NCBI RefSeq assembly: GCF_900496995.4
Contig: NC_044030.1
Coordinates: 80,640,017 to 80,704,016, forward strand
Length of the DNA: 64,000 nt
Source of the DNA: Aquila chrysaetos chrysaetos
Taxonomy: Eukaryota > Chordata > Aves > Accipitriformes > Accipitridae
Reading direction: 5' to 3'
Positions within the stretch are counted from its first letter, which is position 1; each line of letters begins with the position of its first letter. The notes under the pieces are model-generated. The model was not told the DNA's origin. It did no database searches and saw nothing but the letters and a program-made list of their open reading frames with translations. Made by a program: the position numbers and the translations under genes. Positions 51,399 through 61,933 of the stretch are shown in pieces.

Positions 51399-52353
51399 TG
51401 TTGAGGTTTAAGCCCAGCTGGCAACAAAGCACCACACAGCCGCTCGCTCACTCCTCCCCCCCAGCCCTGGTAGGATGAGGAGGAAAAAAAAAAAAGAAAA
51501 CTCGTGGGTTGAAACAAGGACAGGGACAGATCACTCACTACTTATGGTCACAGGACAGACTCAACTTGGGGAAGAAACTAAATCGATTTAATTTACTACC
51601 AATCAAATCAAAACAAGGATACTAAGAAGTAAACCCAAACCTTAGAACAGCTTCCCCCCAGCCCTCCCTCCTCCCCGCCTCAGCCCCACTCCCGGTTCTC
51701 TCTCCCTCCTCCCCCCGGCGGCGCAGGGGGACGGGGAATGGGGGTTGGGGTCGGTTCCTCACACCTTGTCTCTGCCGCTCCTTCCTCCTCAGGGGGAGGA
51801 CTCCTCACTCGGCCCTGCTCCACCGTGGGGTCCCTCCCACGGCAGACAGTCCTCCACGAACATTTCCAACATGGGGCCTTCCCGCGGGCCGCGGTCCTCC
51901 AGTCACGGCCCGCTCCGGCGCGGGCTCTCCCAGGGAGCGGCGGCCATCTTGGGGGGCATCCATCCCCCTGCTCCGGCGTGGGCTCCTCTCTCCCCGGGCT
52001 GCAGGTGGGCGTCTGCTCCCCCGCTCCCCTCCGTGGACTGGGGGGGGACAGCCTGCCGTCTGGTCTCACCACGGGCTGCGGGGGCATCCCCTCCTCCCCG
52101 CTCCTCCTCCCCTCCTTCCTCACCGACCTCGGGGTCTGCACAGGGGTTCCTCTCACATCCCAATCCCCTACTCACCGCAGGTTCCCCTTCTTAAATCTGT
52201 TCTCCCAGAGGCGCGACCACCGTCACTGACGGGCTCGGCCTGGGCCAGCGGCAGGTCCGACTTGGAGCCGGGGAAGCTTCTGGCAGCTTCTCACAGGAGC
52301 CGGCCCTGCGGCCCCCCTCCCGCTACCAAAACCCGCCACACAAACCCAAAACA
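51399..52353 (-). mobile_element. Solo LTR, related to the LTR at 60793-61928, imperfect target duplication
   Basis: Bounded by TGTTGAGGTT (51399) and CCCAAAACA (52353), 955 bp. On the minus strand it starts TGTTTTGGGTTTG and shares with the 60.8-kb LTR, in order, ggttttggtagcggg, gaagctgc(c/t)agaagcttcccc, tttaagaagg (TATA-like), the ctgctcc/cgtggg repeats, gtccccctg and ttggagtc-like blocks, and ccccaagttgagtctg. The canonical AATAAA of the relative is AGTAAA here. Flanks are CAGGC and TTGGC (three of five identical), so the duplication has mutated or the LTR is recombinant. A YY1-like AAGATGGC (minus strand) lies within 51942-51952. The plus- and minus-strand frames of 149-163 codons reflect high GC, not proteins. 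Confidence 0.85.
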
Positions 52354-52358
52354 TTGGC

Positions 52359-53554
52359 ATAAATATCTACTGGAGAATATGTAAAACCATTCCAGTGTGT
52401 ATTGAGCACAGAGATCAGAAAAGCATGTTTCTAATATTTGTCAAGTGTGTCAAAGGACTAGATTCTGTCTCTCTCCCTAGAAATGTTGGACAGTAAGAAC
52501 AGAGATGAGAAATAACTATTGCTTCATTGCTTTTCCACTTACTGACAGTCCAGGATTTTTCCCTCTGAGATATTTTATATCCTGCTTTAAATATTCAAAC
52601 TGAGGGCGAAAAGATTATACAACAGTGTTAATGTCAAATTTACTTTGCATGAAGTGCACTAGAAAGGAAAATTCGCCTTAACAAGGATCAACATTAAGTG
52701 CTAAAGGACTTGCACTAAACTACATTGATAACTTTCAAAGATATTGAGAAAATTTGCACATGTTCCAGACTATCTTTTTTTAAGGTACTAGTGAGATTCC
52801 GTAGGTATTCCTCAAACGATAGTGTATCAGAAGCATCGTGATTCCTTGCTTATACAAACCCTGGCCAGATCTTCAGCTTCTGTTCAGTAGAGGCTTCCTG
52901 GGGACAAAGGGATATGTCCAGGATTAAATCATGATCCTCAAATTCTCCTTACTCATTGGCAAACATGATTAGGGAATAAAATTATTGCATTCAAAGGCTC
53001 AAAAGCATGCTGGAGTGACAAGGGAATTTTGCATGGAGAGTCAAAACAAAAGCTTTTCCAAAGTAAGTAAGCAATTTTCCCATCTACCATTGATCACAGC
53101 AATGCCCTTGTGTGTCCTTAAGGATTCAGACACGGTTTCTCATAACTGTGAACAGTTACAATTGAAGCAGTCCTCTTGTTATCAGTGGGGATGTTGGGCA
53201 AGTAGTGGTTCCCTGGTATGAATAAGTAGTGCGCAGCTGGTTCTACATCTCCTCAGTATGCAATAAAATAGAAGTCAAAACCTGCGGATGTGAAGACCCT
53301 GTGCTTTGCCCACTCCAGCAATAAACAAGGAAATTTTACAGTGACACGCTGAATGGCTTTTTCATCACTGCGTTTGTGCTAAGAGACTGAGTTGGACTCA
53401 GTTCAGGTAGCAGACCCGTTTTAGTGAAACAATGCTTTGGGGCTTATATTAGAGGGCAAAATAAAACATAATGCTTCCCTATCTCCAGCTTCAGAAGCAA
53501 CTCTTGCTGTGTTTTTCAACCTCCTTTTGAGGTTTCTATTGGCAGAACATCAGT
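52359..53554. other. Unrecognised unique sequence
   Basis: AT-rich DNA after the LTR. No gene or repeat supportable. Confidence 0.45.
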
Positions 53555-53640
53555 CACTTTATTTCTACAGCACCACTCTTCATAGCTCTAAAAGTGTTTC
53601 ATAGAAGCCAGTAACATCCCAATTTTGAGCACCAGCTGAC
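53555..53640 (+). repeat. Possible MIR-like fragment
   Basis: The segment tttatttctacagcacc, ctcttcatagctctaaaag, tgtttcatagaagccagtaac follows the 5' half of the MIR-like repeat ('tttatttatatagcgc', 'ttcatNNatctcaaag', 'cNctttacaaagNNggtNa'). It is short and diverged, weaker than the copy at 7684-7885. Confidence 0.4.
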
Positions 53641-56197
53641 AAATTATGTGTTCAGAAAACATGCCTCAGTTCTTTGTTTCAAAACCTAGTTGATCTAGTT
53701 TAATTTAAAGTAGGGGTGGGGTTTTGGTTGGTTTGTCTGTTTTTTAATAACTTCTTGTAGGTTGCATGGTTAATTTACAAATAATGTTCAAGTAGCAGCA
53801 AATAGTATTACACACACAAATATGCTGCTTTGCTCTCTTGCTGTCCCTCATACAAACATATGATAAATACAAATATTTTTACAATGCATGCATATTCTGA
53901 ATCTTACGTTTAGGTATTAAAATCAAGAGCTGAATACACTGAATGTGAGATACAGCTTCTTATTGATTTTCCTTTGCACTGTTTTCCTTAGCAGTCTGCT
54001 TGCACAATGCTCGTATTTAAATAAGTGGTATAATTTGTGGTTTGAGGTACTATTCAGTATAAATTGTCTTTTAACCCTAAAAAATAATCTTGCTGCCATT
54101 TTTTCCAGAGATGATCTGTATCTCAATTGAGAAAACTCCAGTGGAAGTCAGTGGTTTCATATTTGAACCAGGGCATTCATCTTGGTATAGTTTTCTGACC
54201 CATAGTCTTGAGTCTGTCACAGTGGTACAGACGTCTCCATACAATTAGAAGAGAAAGTACATGTCTACCAAACGTGATTCAGAGGAACTAAGTGCCAGTG
54301 ACTATGTAGGTAACTTATGTATCTCCATGGGATTAACAGATGAGACCGGAGAATGCTTAAAGGTGTAATATGGGAGAAACAGAAAGATGTCTGAATCCAA
54401 GCTGATCAGAGAATGCCTCTCTCCACTTGAAGCCAACAGTCTTAGAGCAGACTGAGAGAAGATGAAGTCTCCTTTCCAGTTTATCCTGGTGGTCAGAATG
54501 CTTGAGAAATGAGGAGAAACACCCTCAGAACCATCCATCAGACTGGGTTTGAGCTGAATTTGGGCTTCCACATCCCAAGTAAGCTTCATTATCCCTTGCC
54601 TGAACAGAAACATTTGTCTAGCCTATGTGCTGCAGCTAAGTTATTTAATCTACCATGAAGGCATATATGTCATGTTGGACTAAAACACAAATGAGCAAGA
54701 GTGAGTTAATCTTTTGGAGATATCTTCCTGGATTTTAGAGTCTCTTTTTAGTTATGTTTACATGTTTTATCTAGGGGAGAGTATCCCTTAGTAGTGGGCA
54801 ATTAAATCCAGATTCTGCTTGATTATTCTGCCTCTGGCTTACACATTTTATGTTGCTTTACTGCACAGTGACCCAGATTTAGCAGCCGTGATGAAATATG
54901 TACTGGCCCCTGGCTGTTTCATAATATGGTTGGTAAAGCACACTTTTGGAAGTGAAAGCTGTGGCCTCCTTCACCCACATCTGAAGACAGAGCTGAAACC
55001 AGTTTTAGTATCTCCTAGGATAGCATACAAACTATGGGCCAGTGGTGTAAAATCATAGCTTTGAACCAACACCAAAGATTATTCCTTGGCAGGACAGCTG
55101 TATATGACAGGCCATCAAGACTGGGGAGTCAAAGACAGCACCATGGGGTGGTAAGTATATCTGATGTGACTAGCTACAGCATCATGCCTTGACCACTGGG
55201 CCAACAACAAATTCTCATGCCTTTGATGTTGACAGTTATAATAAGCTATCTGGAGTTCATTCTTCAGTGTACTATCTAGACCCTCTTTCTTCTGTCAATA
55301 TATTACCAACTTGAATTATTTCAAAAGAAATTTTCTATTCTGTTTAACAAACTAACTTAAAAGGAGAAAAGTAAAAGATTCATTGAAGGCAGAAAATGAG
55401 TAAGTGTAGCATACAAAGAGTAGTTTGCTACAGCAGATATATCTCTATTTGCACTTCTGCTATTATTAACATGTGCACTTAGAAACATGAAACAAACCTT
55501 AAAGCCATACTTTTGCAGAGCCCTAAAGCTGATTAAATCAAATGCAGATGTGGAATTGGTGCAAAACAGATGCTGAAAAGCCATGTCAATATCCTAAAGG
55601 AATCCATTCCCTATCAGAAAGAAACTTAATTTCTACTATAAAGAATTTGATTATGTATTGTTATACCAAATGTGATTAATGTTTTGTGGTGATTAATCAA
55701 CTGCAAAATATATAATTATGCCATCTGTATTTTTCCAGCTTCTTGTCACTTAAGAATTCCACTGGGGAGTGGGAGGTGGGATAATGAGTACTGGTGGCAT
55801 TTAGAGTGCTTAAAACCGTACTTTGAAAGCCTGGGGAATCTAGTAACAAAAAGAAATGGCATTTATTCTAATAGCAAAACCTCTAAGCATATTAAGTAAG
55901 AACCCAGAAGACCCATTGGCTTGATAGCTACTTATGTAGAAGACCCAGTTATGGGGTTCAAACAGCCTGGGACCCATGAGGGCTTGCTCCAATTCAAAGG
56001 TAACCCATTAAGACCCCAGGGGAGCACTCAGAATTTGGCTTTTGGACCACCTCCTGCTGGCTAATTTATGAAACAGCCCTGACACTGACGCAAGGATCAT
56101 CGACCGTCTTGTGGTTGCAGGCGAAGTGAGGTATATTTGCAGTGGCAGTTGAGAGCAAAGAATAACACTAACTAGTTACATATTAAAATAACTTTTC
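53641..56197. other. Unrecognised unique sequence
   Basis: About 2.6 kb. No gene or named repeat; open frames up to 103 codons have no family resemblance. Confidence 0.5.
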
Positions 56198-56219
56198 TTT
56201 TTTTTTTTTTTTTTTTTTT
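56198..56219. repeat. T22 homopolymer
   Basis: Uninterrupted thymines, preceded by cttttc. Confidence 0.9.
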
Positions 56220-58295
56220 CCCTTGGCAAAGCACTGGGTTAGGTTTAGACCTGAAGTAAGACACTTGGCCAACCAAGTCATCAAACTGAAGAGATGCCTT
56301 TTCAAAACATCATGCAGAATTAAGGTAAAAAATAAAAGTAGTAAAAATAAAGGTTCCTTAGGCAAGTTGGTCCCAGCCACACCACAGATGACTGATCTGT
56401 ATGAGCCTTTTATCTACTCTTAAAATACATCATTTGGGAGATTCATTCTTCATCTGCTCAGTGTTTGCAGAGGGAAGAAAATGTGAAGACTGAATCCAGA
56501 GTCTTAATGACTCCCACATGTTTGTAGGAAGAGTGTTCTGGTAATATTTTTGCACTCTATTTTCTTTTCAGCAGTTGCTTATTTTGTGTCGGGGGGGGTG
56601 GTGTTTGTTTGTTTGTTTGTTTGTTTTTCTTTTCTTTGAATGATATAAAGACTATGTAAAGCATGGTCTAACAATTCTTTCCCCTTTTCTCTGCCTTATT
56701 TGACAATGTTATAAATTAACATGTTGGAACACCCCAAGTTCTTTACTGTGAGAGTGATTTTGATGACTGTGGAAATCAATTTTTAACTTGTTACACTCTC
56801 CCAGAGTTTCACTGTGGCTTTGGGTAAATACGGTACATATGATGAAATTCAGTCACCTAGCTGGCAGAGGCATTTCCAGGCTCAGTACACCAAGAGGTAT
56901 ACATAGGCTCTCTGTAGATTCGACAAAGAATTAAACATCTCCAAAGAAAGAGAAGAGGGATGCAGGCCCCCATACGTACCTTGAATCTTGATCATGGTGT
57001 AGCTTTGAATAAAAAGTTCATGGGGTCAGGTGGAAACTAATTGTAAGAAGCTGGAAATTGTAAACCAGTTAGTGCACTTATTTTGCATTACCTGGGACAT
57101 GTTTCTGGGAAGAAAAAGACAGGGCTTAATAAGCTTCAGAAATAGACAAAAGTCTATTTAAAAGTCTAAAAAAGGAGCAATACATGTGCCCATATACAGG
57201 CACCTACTGACATTTTAGGCACCCACCAATAGCTGTTAGTGTTCAGCTGTAACTCCAGAAGACCATGGACAACCCAGAGATGTTGTGTCATATTTACCAG
57301 CTCCTTTGCCAGGCTCTGTGGATAACTTGGATATCAGGGTTATCATGAGCTCTGACACTGCATGATTGTTTAGGAATTTGGCCCACCCTATGTCTTTTAG
57401 TATACGGATCTCCATTATCTATCAGCCTTTGAATTCTCCCTGTAAAAAGTTATCTTTGGCTCCCTTCTTATGTTCTGTCTCTCCCTTGCCTTTTTAATTT
57501 GTAACACATTTATACAAGGTCTATCCTTCCTGATCTGCTGGGGGGTTGGTCTTGATTGATTCAGGCCTCTTGCAGCTCCCGTGATAAAAAACATAGTGAT
57601 GTTACTAAAGTTAGTCTCTGGCATAACTCGTGAATCAGGGGAGAGGTATGGGCTGATAAAGGAAAAGAAAGATTCTGCTTACATGAACACATGTTTTGGT
57701 AATGAGCAATAACAGGGGAAAAAATAAACTACAATAAAAGGTGCATGACAGTTTGAGTTTGGGTGATATATACTTGGTTTTAAAGTTGCCTCAGTGTGTC
57801 AGTGTTTTATTCATGGCTGGCAGCTAGTGTGAATGCAGCAGAAGCTAGTGTAATGGTTTGAAATATCAGTGCAATTATGTTTTAGGGTCAAGTACCTTTT
57901 TAAAATCCTTCCTGGTTTAAAAAAAAAAAAAAAGGAAAAAAAGAAAAACAGAGAAAGGAGATGGGGAGAAATACAAAACCAAACAAAGTATACTTCTAAA
58001 AAAAAGAACATAAAAAGATAATGAAAAGACAAAAATCTTTGGAATCCTATTACTCTGTCCAATGTGAGACAACTGGGTAGCTGCAGTATCCCATTTTGTG
58101 TCCCTCCCTGTCATTTCCTCCCGTTTAAGAGTCGTTCAAACTGCAGAACATCCTGAGGAACAGCAGAAGTAGCCAGTGTCACCATGTCACCTTCATCACC
58201 TTTTGTTCATTCCTTCTTAAGTAGTTACAACATATTAGTCACAACTATTGCTCTTATGCTGTTCTTGGTACAGTTTGGATGAAAAATATTCTTTA

Positions 58296-58298
<3 letters not shown>
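56220..58298. other. Unrecognised sequence with small simple repeats
   Basis: Contains a G8 run (56591-56598) followed by (GTTT)6 at 56602-56627, and an A15 run (57919-57933) with an A/G tail. No gene recognised. Confidence 0.55.

Positions 58299-58327
<29 letters not shown>
58299..58327. repeat. (GT)14 dinucleotide microsatellite
   Basis: Fourteen and a half pure GT units passing into gcgcgtgagtg. Alternating purine-pyrimidine of this kind can adopt Z-DNA, and length is likely polymorphic. Confidence 0.95.
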
Positions 58328-58331
<4 letters not shown>

Positions 58332-60787
58332 TGAGTGAAGTATTAATGAGTGCATGTGTATGAATGATCAGCAGTATTGTGAATTAACATAAGAAAAGTA
58401 AATCTAAGTTAGGAAAGTAGTTACTGGAGACTGCCTTTATCATCAAGGAAAATAGACACCACAAAAGGATGATTGAGACCACTGGTGATTTTGCCTGGAA
58501 TTTGCACCCTCATTTTCACCTTAATAGAAACAAGGAACAATTGCATTGATTTCAGTGGTGATGAGATTTTTTAATTTATTGCAGTGGAAGTGAGAAGAAA
58601 ACTTGGTTCCAGCATGCCATCTGTATTCCAGCCATTCTTTCAACATGAAATGCTCAAATTCTAAAGAATGGACAAAGCTCTACAATTTGTACTGCAGGGA
58701 AACCACCTACACTCTTCTATGACTGGAAATGAAAGCAAAAAAGCCTGATGACCCAGCAGGTCATTCCCATTGCTAATTTTTATGATTTCCTGCCAGTCCT
58801 TTTCTGCAAGTCTTGATTAAATATTCAGAAAAATCATTACTTATACATAAACCTAATCATTTAAAGGTGCTTCAAATAAAGCAGACTACAAACACTTTGT
58901 TAAAGGAAGGCGACATTCAAAAGATACCATATCTTTGAGTACCAATTAGGCCAGATCATTAAGGAAATATATTGCAATTAAGTTTACATCCACTGGATGG
59001 AACTTGTTGCCAGATAACAGGAATCTCACAAATGTTTTTTCTTTTCATTCTATCAGGATTATTATCACAGTATGAGTTAATTATTTCAGATAAAATATAG
59101 TCAAACATTATTGAATTTTGAAAAAATAAATTAAAAAGTCAATTTACCTAATTAAACAATTATAAGTTCAAACTTACAATTACAAATGAAAACAAATATG
59201 AAAACTATGTGGTGCAAAGGGATTCTTTTCTTTCCAATGGACACATATATGTCTCACCAGTGTTAACTCCTAGAGTGCTGCGGGGAGGTGGATATACTTC
59301 ACTTAATCCCATTGTACTAAGGACCTAAATGATTTCATGTCACCTCATTATGCCTCAAGGATGATCCAACTACTGTTCCACTATGCATTTTCTCTGTCTT
59401 CTTCAGAGTGCCAAATTCAAATAATTTCTTCAATCCCTAATTGCAATGCATCTAGTCTAGCTCCAGTTACGAGACACATACTAGCTCTCAAACTCTCATT
59501 CCAGTATAAAAATGCTGTCCTGAAGCTTATGCTTCCAACTCTGCCTTTGATTTCTTCTAGATCCAGCTCCTGCCCCATTTGCAACCTCCCAGCTCTCAGC
59601 ACAAGAAGTTGCTTCTTTAATGGAACCTGTTTCCCAAATTGCACAACTGCCAGTAAGGTGTCCCAGCGCTGAATGTATTCCAAGTTCAAGAATGCCATTT
59701 CCATAAAAAATGTGCTGTAGTCAACTTTTCAGCCCCTTTGTTTTGTTTCCATCATGATTTATATGTCCCATCTTCCTCTCCAGCCTGCTTGTACAGTTGT
59801 GAGGTCTGGAAATCACAAATTGTTTTGGGTCTCTCTTCCCTTTGAATTCTGATTGTTTTACTTTCAGGGAACCCATCCTGAGCTTGAACATGACAGTGTT
59901 AACCAGGCTTTTTATTTTGGCTGAAGTTCTGCCTCCTGCATTTGCTGAGCACTAGTTTCCACCATGTGATTTTCAGCACAAAAACTCAATAGACTGTGAA
60001 TTAATTAGTTTGGGATTTACTGCAGGCCAGAACGAGACATGCACAAAGATATTCTTAAATTGTTGGCTTTTTCTGTTTCTTTGTGTGATGTTTATTCACA
60101 CCAACCTGCCTTGGCTGCAGATGGTTATGTTTGCACTAGTGTATATATAAATCCTGTCAGAAACCTCAGGTCCCCCTACAGCCCCCCAGCCAAAAAGAAA
60201 AAAAATTAATAAAACCCCCACAAAATCCCAATTTAACACCGCAAACTAAAAAATAATGGTTAGTTTTCATTGGTACAAAGTACAGTTAAGCACAGAGGGT
60301 AAGATCTCCACTACTAGAGCTTGCTTTCTTAGATACCATAACTCTCTTAGGCGTCATTTAGGACAAGCCATGTAATATTGGCTGACTATTCAACAGTTTT
60401 GGTGACACAGGTCAGCTTTGTCTTTTTCTAAAGATCTTGTACTAGACCCTGATATCTCAAAACACTGAAAACAAATAAACATTTTGAAGGGTATGGCAAG
60501 TGCAGTGATGCATGACATACCTTGTGAATGAGTGAGAACTGCCCACTGATCATTTCATAAAAGGAATGAAGCTGTCCCTTGCAAGTATCAGGCTCCGTGA
60601 GCTATAAAATCCAACAGGCTTCATAAACAATCCCCTCTCTCAAAAAAAAGAACAAGTGAACCAATTCCCCCTGACTTGCATCAGTGCAAATAAGGGTTTG
60701 CTCCAAAGAGATGGCACAATGAGAAAACTGGTCTAAGTGTGAATACATTTTCGGGAGGTAAATTTACCCCGAACTGCAATTCACAGA
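58328..60787. other. Unrecognised unique sequence
   Basis: About 2.5 kb, AT-rich. An overlapping pair of frames of 95-111 codons on opposite strands at 59337-59704 has no recognisable domain. No gene called. Confidence 0.45.
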
Positions 60788-60979
60788 ACCTTTGTGATGG
60801 GTTGACCCGGGCTGGTTGCCAGGTGCCCACCAAAGCCGTTCTATCACTCCCCCTCCTCAGCTGGACAGGGGAGAGAAAATATAACAAAGAGCTTGTGGGT
60901 CTAGATAAGGACAGGAGAGATATCACTCATCACTTACCGTCACGGGCAAAACAGACTCAACTTGGGGAAATTAACTCAC

Positions 60980-60985
60980 TTTATT
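60980..60985 (-). terminator. LTR polyadenylation signal
   Basis: TTTATT on the plus strand, that is AATAAA on the minus strand, downstream of the LTR promoter. Confidence 0.7.
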
Positions 60986-61203
60986 ACAAATCAACCAGAG
61001 TAGGGTAATAAGAAATAAAACCGAATCTCAGAACACCTTCCCTCCACCCCTCCCTTCTTCCCGGGCACAACTTCACTCCCGGCTTCTCTACCAACCCCCC
61101 CCCAGCGGCACAGGGGGACGGGGATGGGGTTTACGGTCAGTTCATCACACGTTGTTTTCTGCCGCTTCATCCTCCTCAGGGGGAGGACTCATCACACTCT
61201 TCC

Positions 61204-61650
61204 CTGCTCCAACGTGGGGTCCCACCCACGGGAGACAGTCCTCCACGAACTTCTCCAACGTGGGCCCTTCCCACGGGCTGCAGTTCTTCACGAACTGCTC
61301 CAGTGTGGGTCCTTTCCACGGTGTGCAGTCCTTCAGGAGCACACTGCTCCAGCGTGGGTCCCCCACGGGGTCACAAGTCCTGCCAGAAAACCTGCTCCGT
61401 GGGCTCCTCTCTCCACAGATCCGCAGGTCCTGCCAGGAACCTGCTCCAGCGCAGGGTTCCCACGGGGTCACAGCCTCTTTCGGGAAACCCACCTGCTCCG
61501 GCGTGGGGTCCTCCACGGGCTACAGGTGGAGATCTGCTCCACCATGGACCTCCATGGACTGCAGGAGGACAGCCTGCCTCACCATGGTCTTCACCACGGG
61601 CCGCAGGGGAATGCTCCGGCGCCTGGAGCATCTCCTCCCCCTCCTTCTGC
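61204..61650 (-). repeat. Tandem hairpin array inside the LTR
   Basis: Ten units begin with CTGCTCC or a close variant at 61204, 61251, 61295, 61344, 61392, 61441, 61493, 61534, 61574 and 61612, spaced 38 to 52 bp. Most carry a CGTGGG...CCCACG or CATGG...CCATG near-palindrome, so each unit could form a small RNA stem-loop. The related LTR at 51399-52353 has fewer such units. Confidence 0.85.
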
Positions 61651-61741
61651 ACTGACCTTGGTGTCCGCAGGGTTGTTTCTCTTACATGTTCTCACTCCTC
61701 TCTCCGGCTGCCGAATCTCCCTGTCCCAACTTTTTTTTCCT

Positions 61742-61786
61742 TCTTAAAAATGTTATCACAGAGGCGTTACCGCTATCGCTGATTGG
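61742..61786 (-). promoter_or_regulatory. LTR core promoter (CCAAT and TATA-like)
   Basis: On the minus strand, GAGCCAATCAGCG contains the CCAAT box (61782-61786), and about 35 bp downstream is a TATA-like TTTTTAAGAAGG. The same TTTAAGAAGG word occurs in the 51.4-kb LTR. Whether it still drives transcription is unknown. Confidence 0.55.
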
Positions 61787-61933
61787 CTCGGCCTTGGCCG
61801 GCGGCGGGTCCGTCTCAGAGCTGGTATTGGCTTTCTCTTGAACACAGGGGAAGCTTCTAGCAGCTTCTTACAGAAGCTACCCCTGTAACCCCCCCCGCTA
61901 CCAAAACCTTGCCAGCAAAACCAATACAACCTT

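Larger units (their letters stand above)
60788..61933 (-). mobile_element. Solo LTR of an avian endogenous retrovirus with perfect 5-bp target duplication
   Basis: The LTR runs from TGTGATGGGTTGACC (60793) to CCAATACA (61928), 1136 bp, flanked by ACCTT (60788-60792 and 61929-61933). The orientation is minus: reading that way, U3 has a CCAAT box (61782-61786) and a TATA-like TTTTTAAGAA (61742-61751), and the polyadenylation signal AATAAA sits at 60980-60985. The U3 is therefore only about 180 bp, and roughly 750 bp lies between promoter and poly(A) signal, an unusually long R-like segment filled with tandem repeats. I recognise this family as common in bird genomes; the 5-bp duplication fits ERVL-type elements, but I do not assign a database name. 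Open frames of 159-207 codons inside it run antisense to the LTR and are products of GC and repeat composition. Confidence 0.9.

Noticed and set aside
51680..52229. Open frames of 149-163 codons on both strands
   Set aside because: GC-rich LTR sequence has few stop codons; Pro/Gly/Arg-rich peptides on both strands are a composition effect.
61124..61782. Open frames of 159-207 codons on the plus strand
   Set aside because: They lie antisense inside the solo LTR, overlap each other in different frames, and follow the tandem-repeat period and high GC.
46904..61933. A single large provirus bounded by the GC-rich blocks
   Set aside because: The blocks differ in family and orientation, two have their own perfect target duplications, and no gag/pol/env sequence lies between them.
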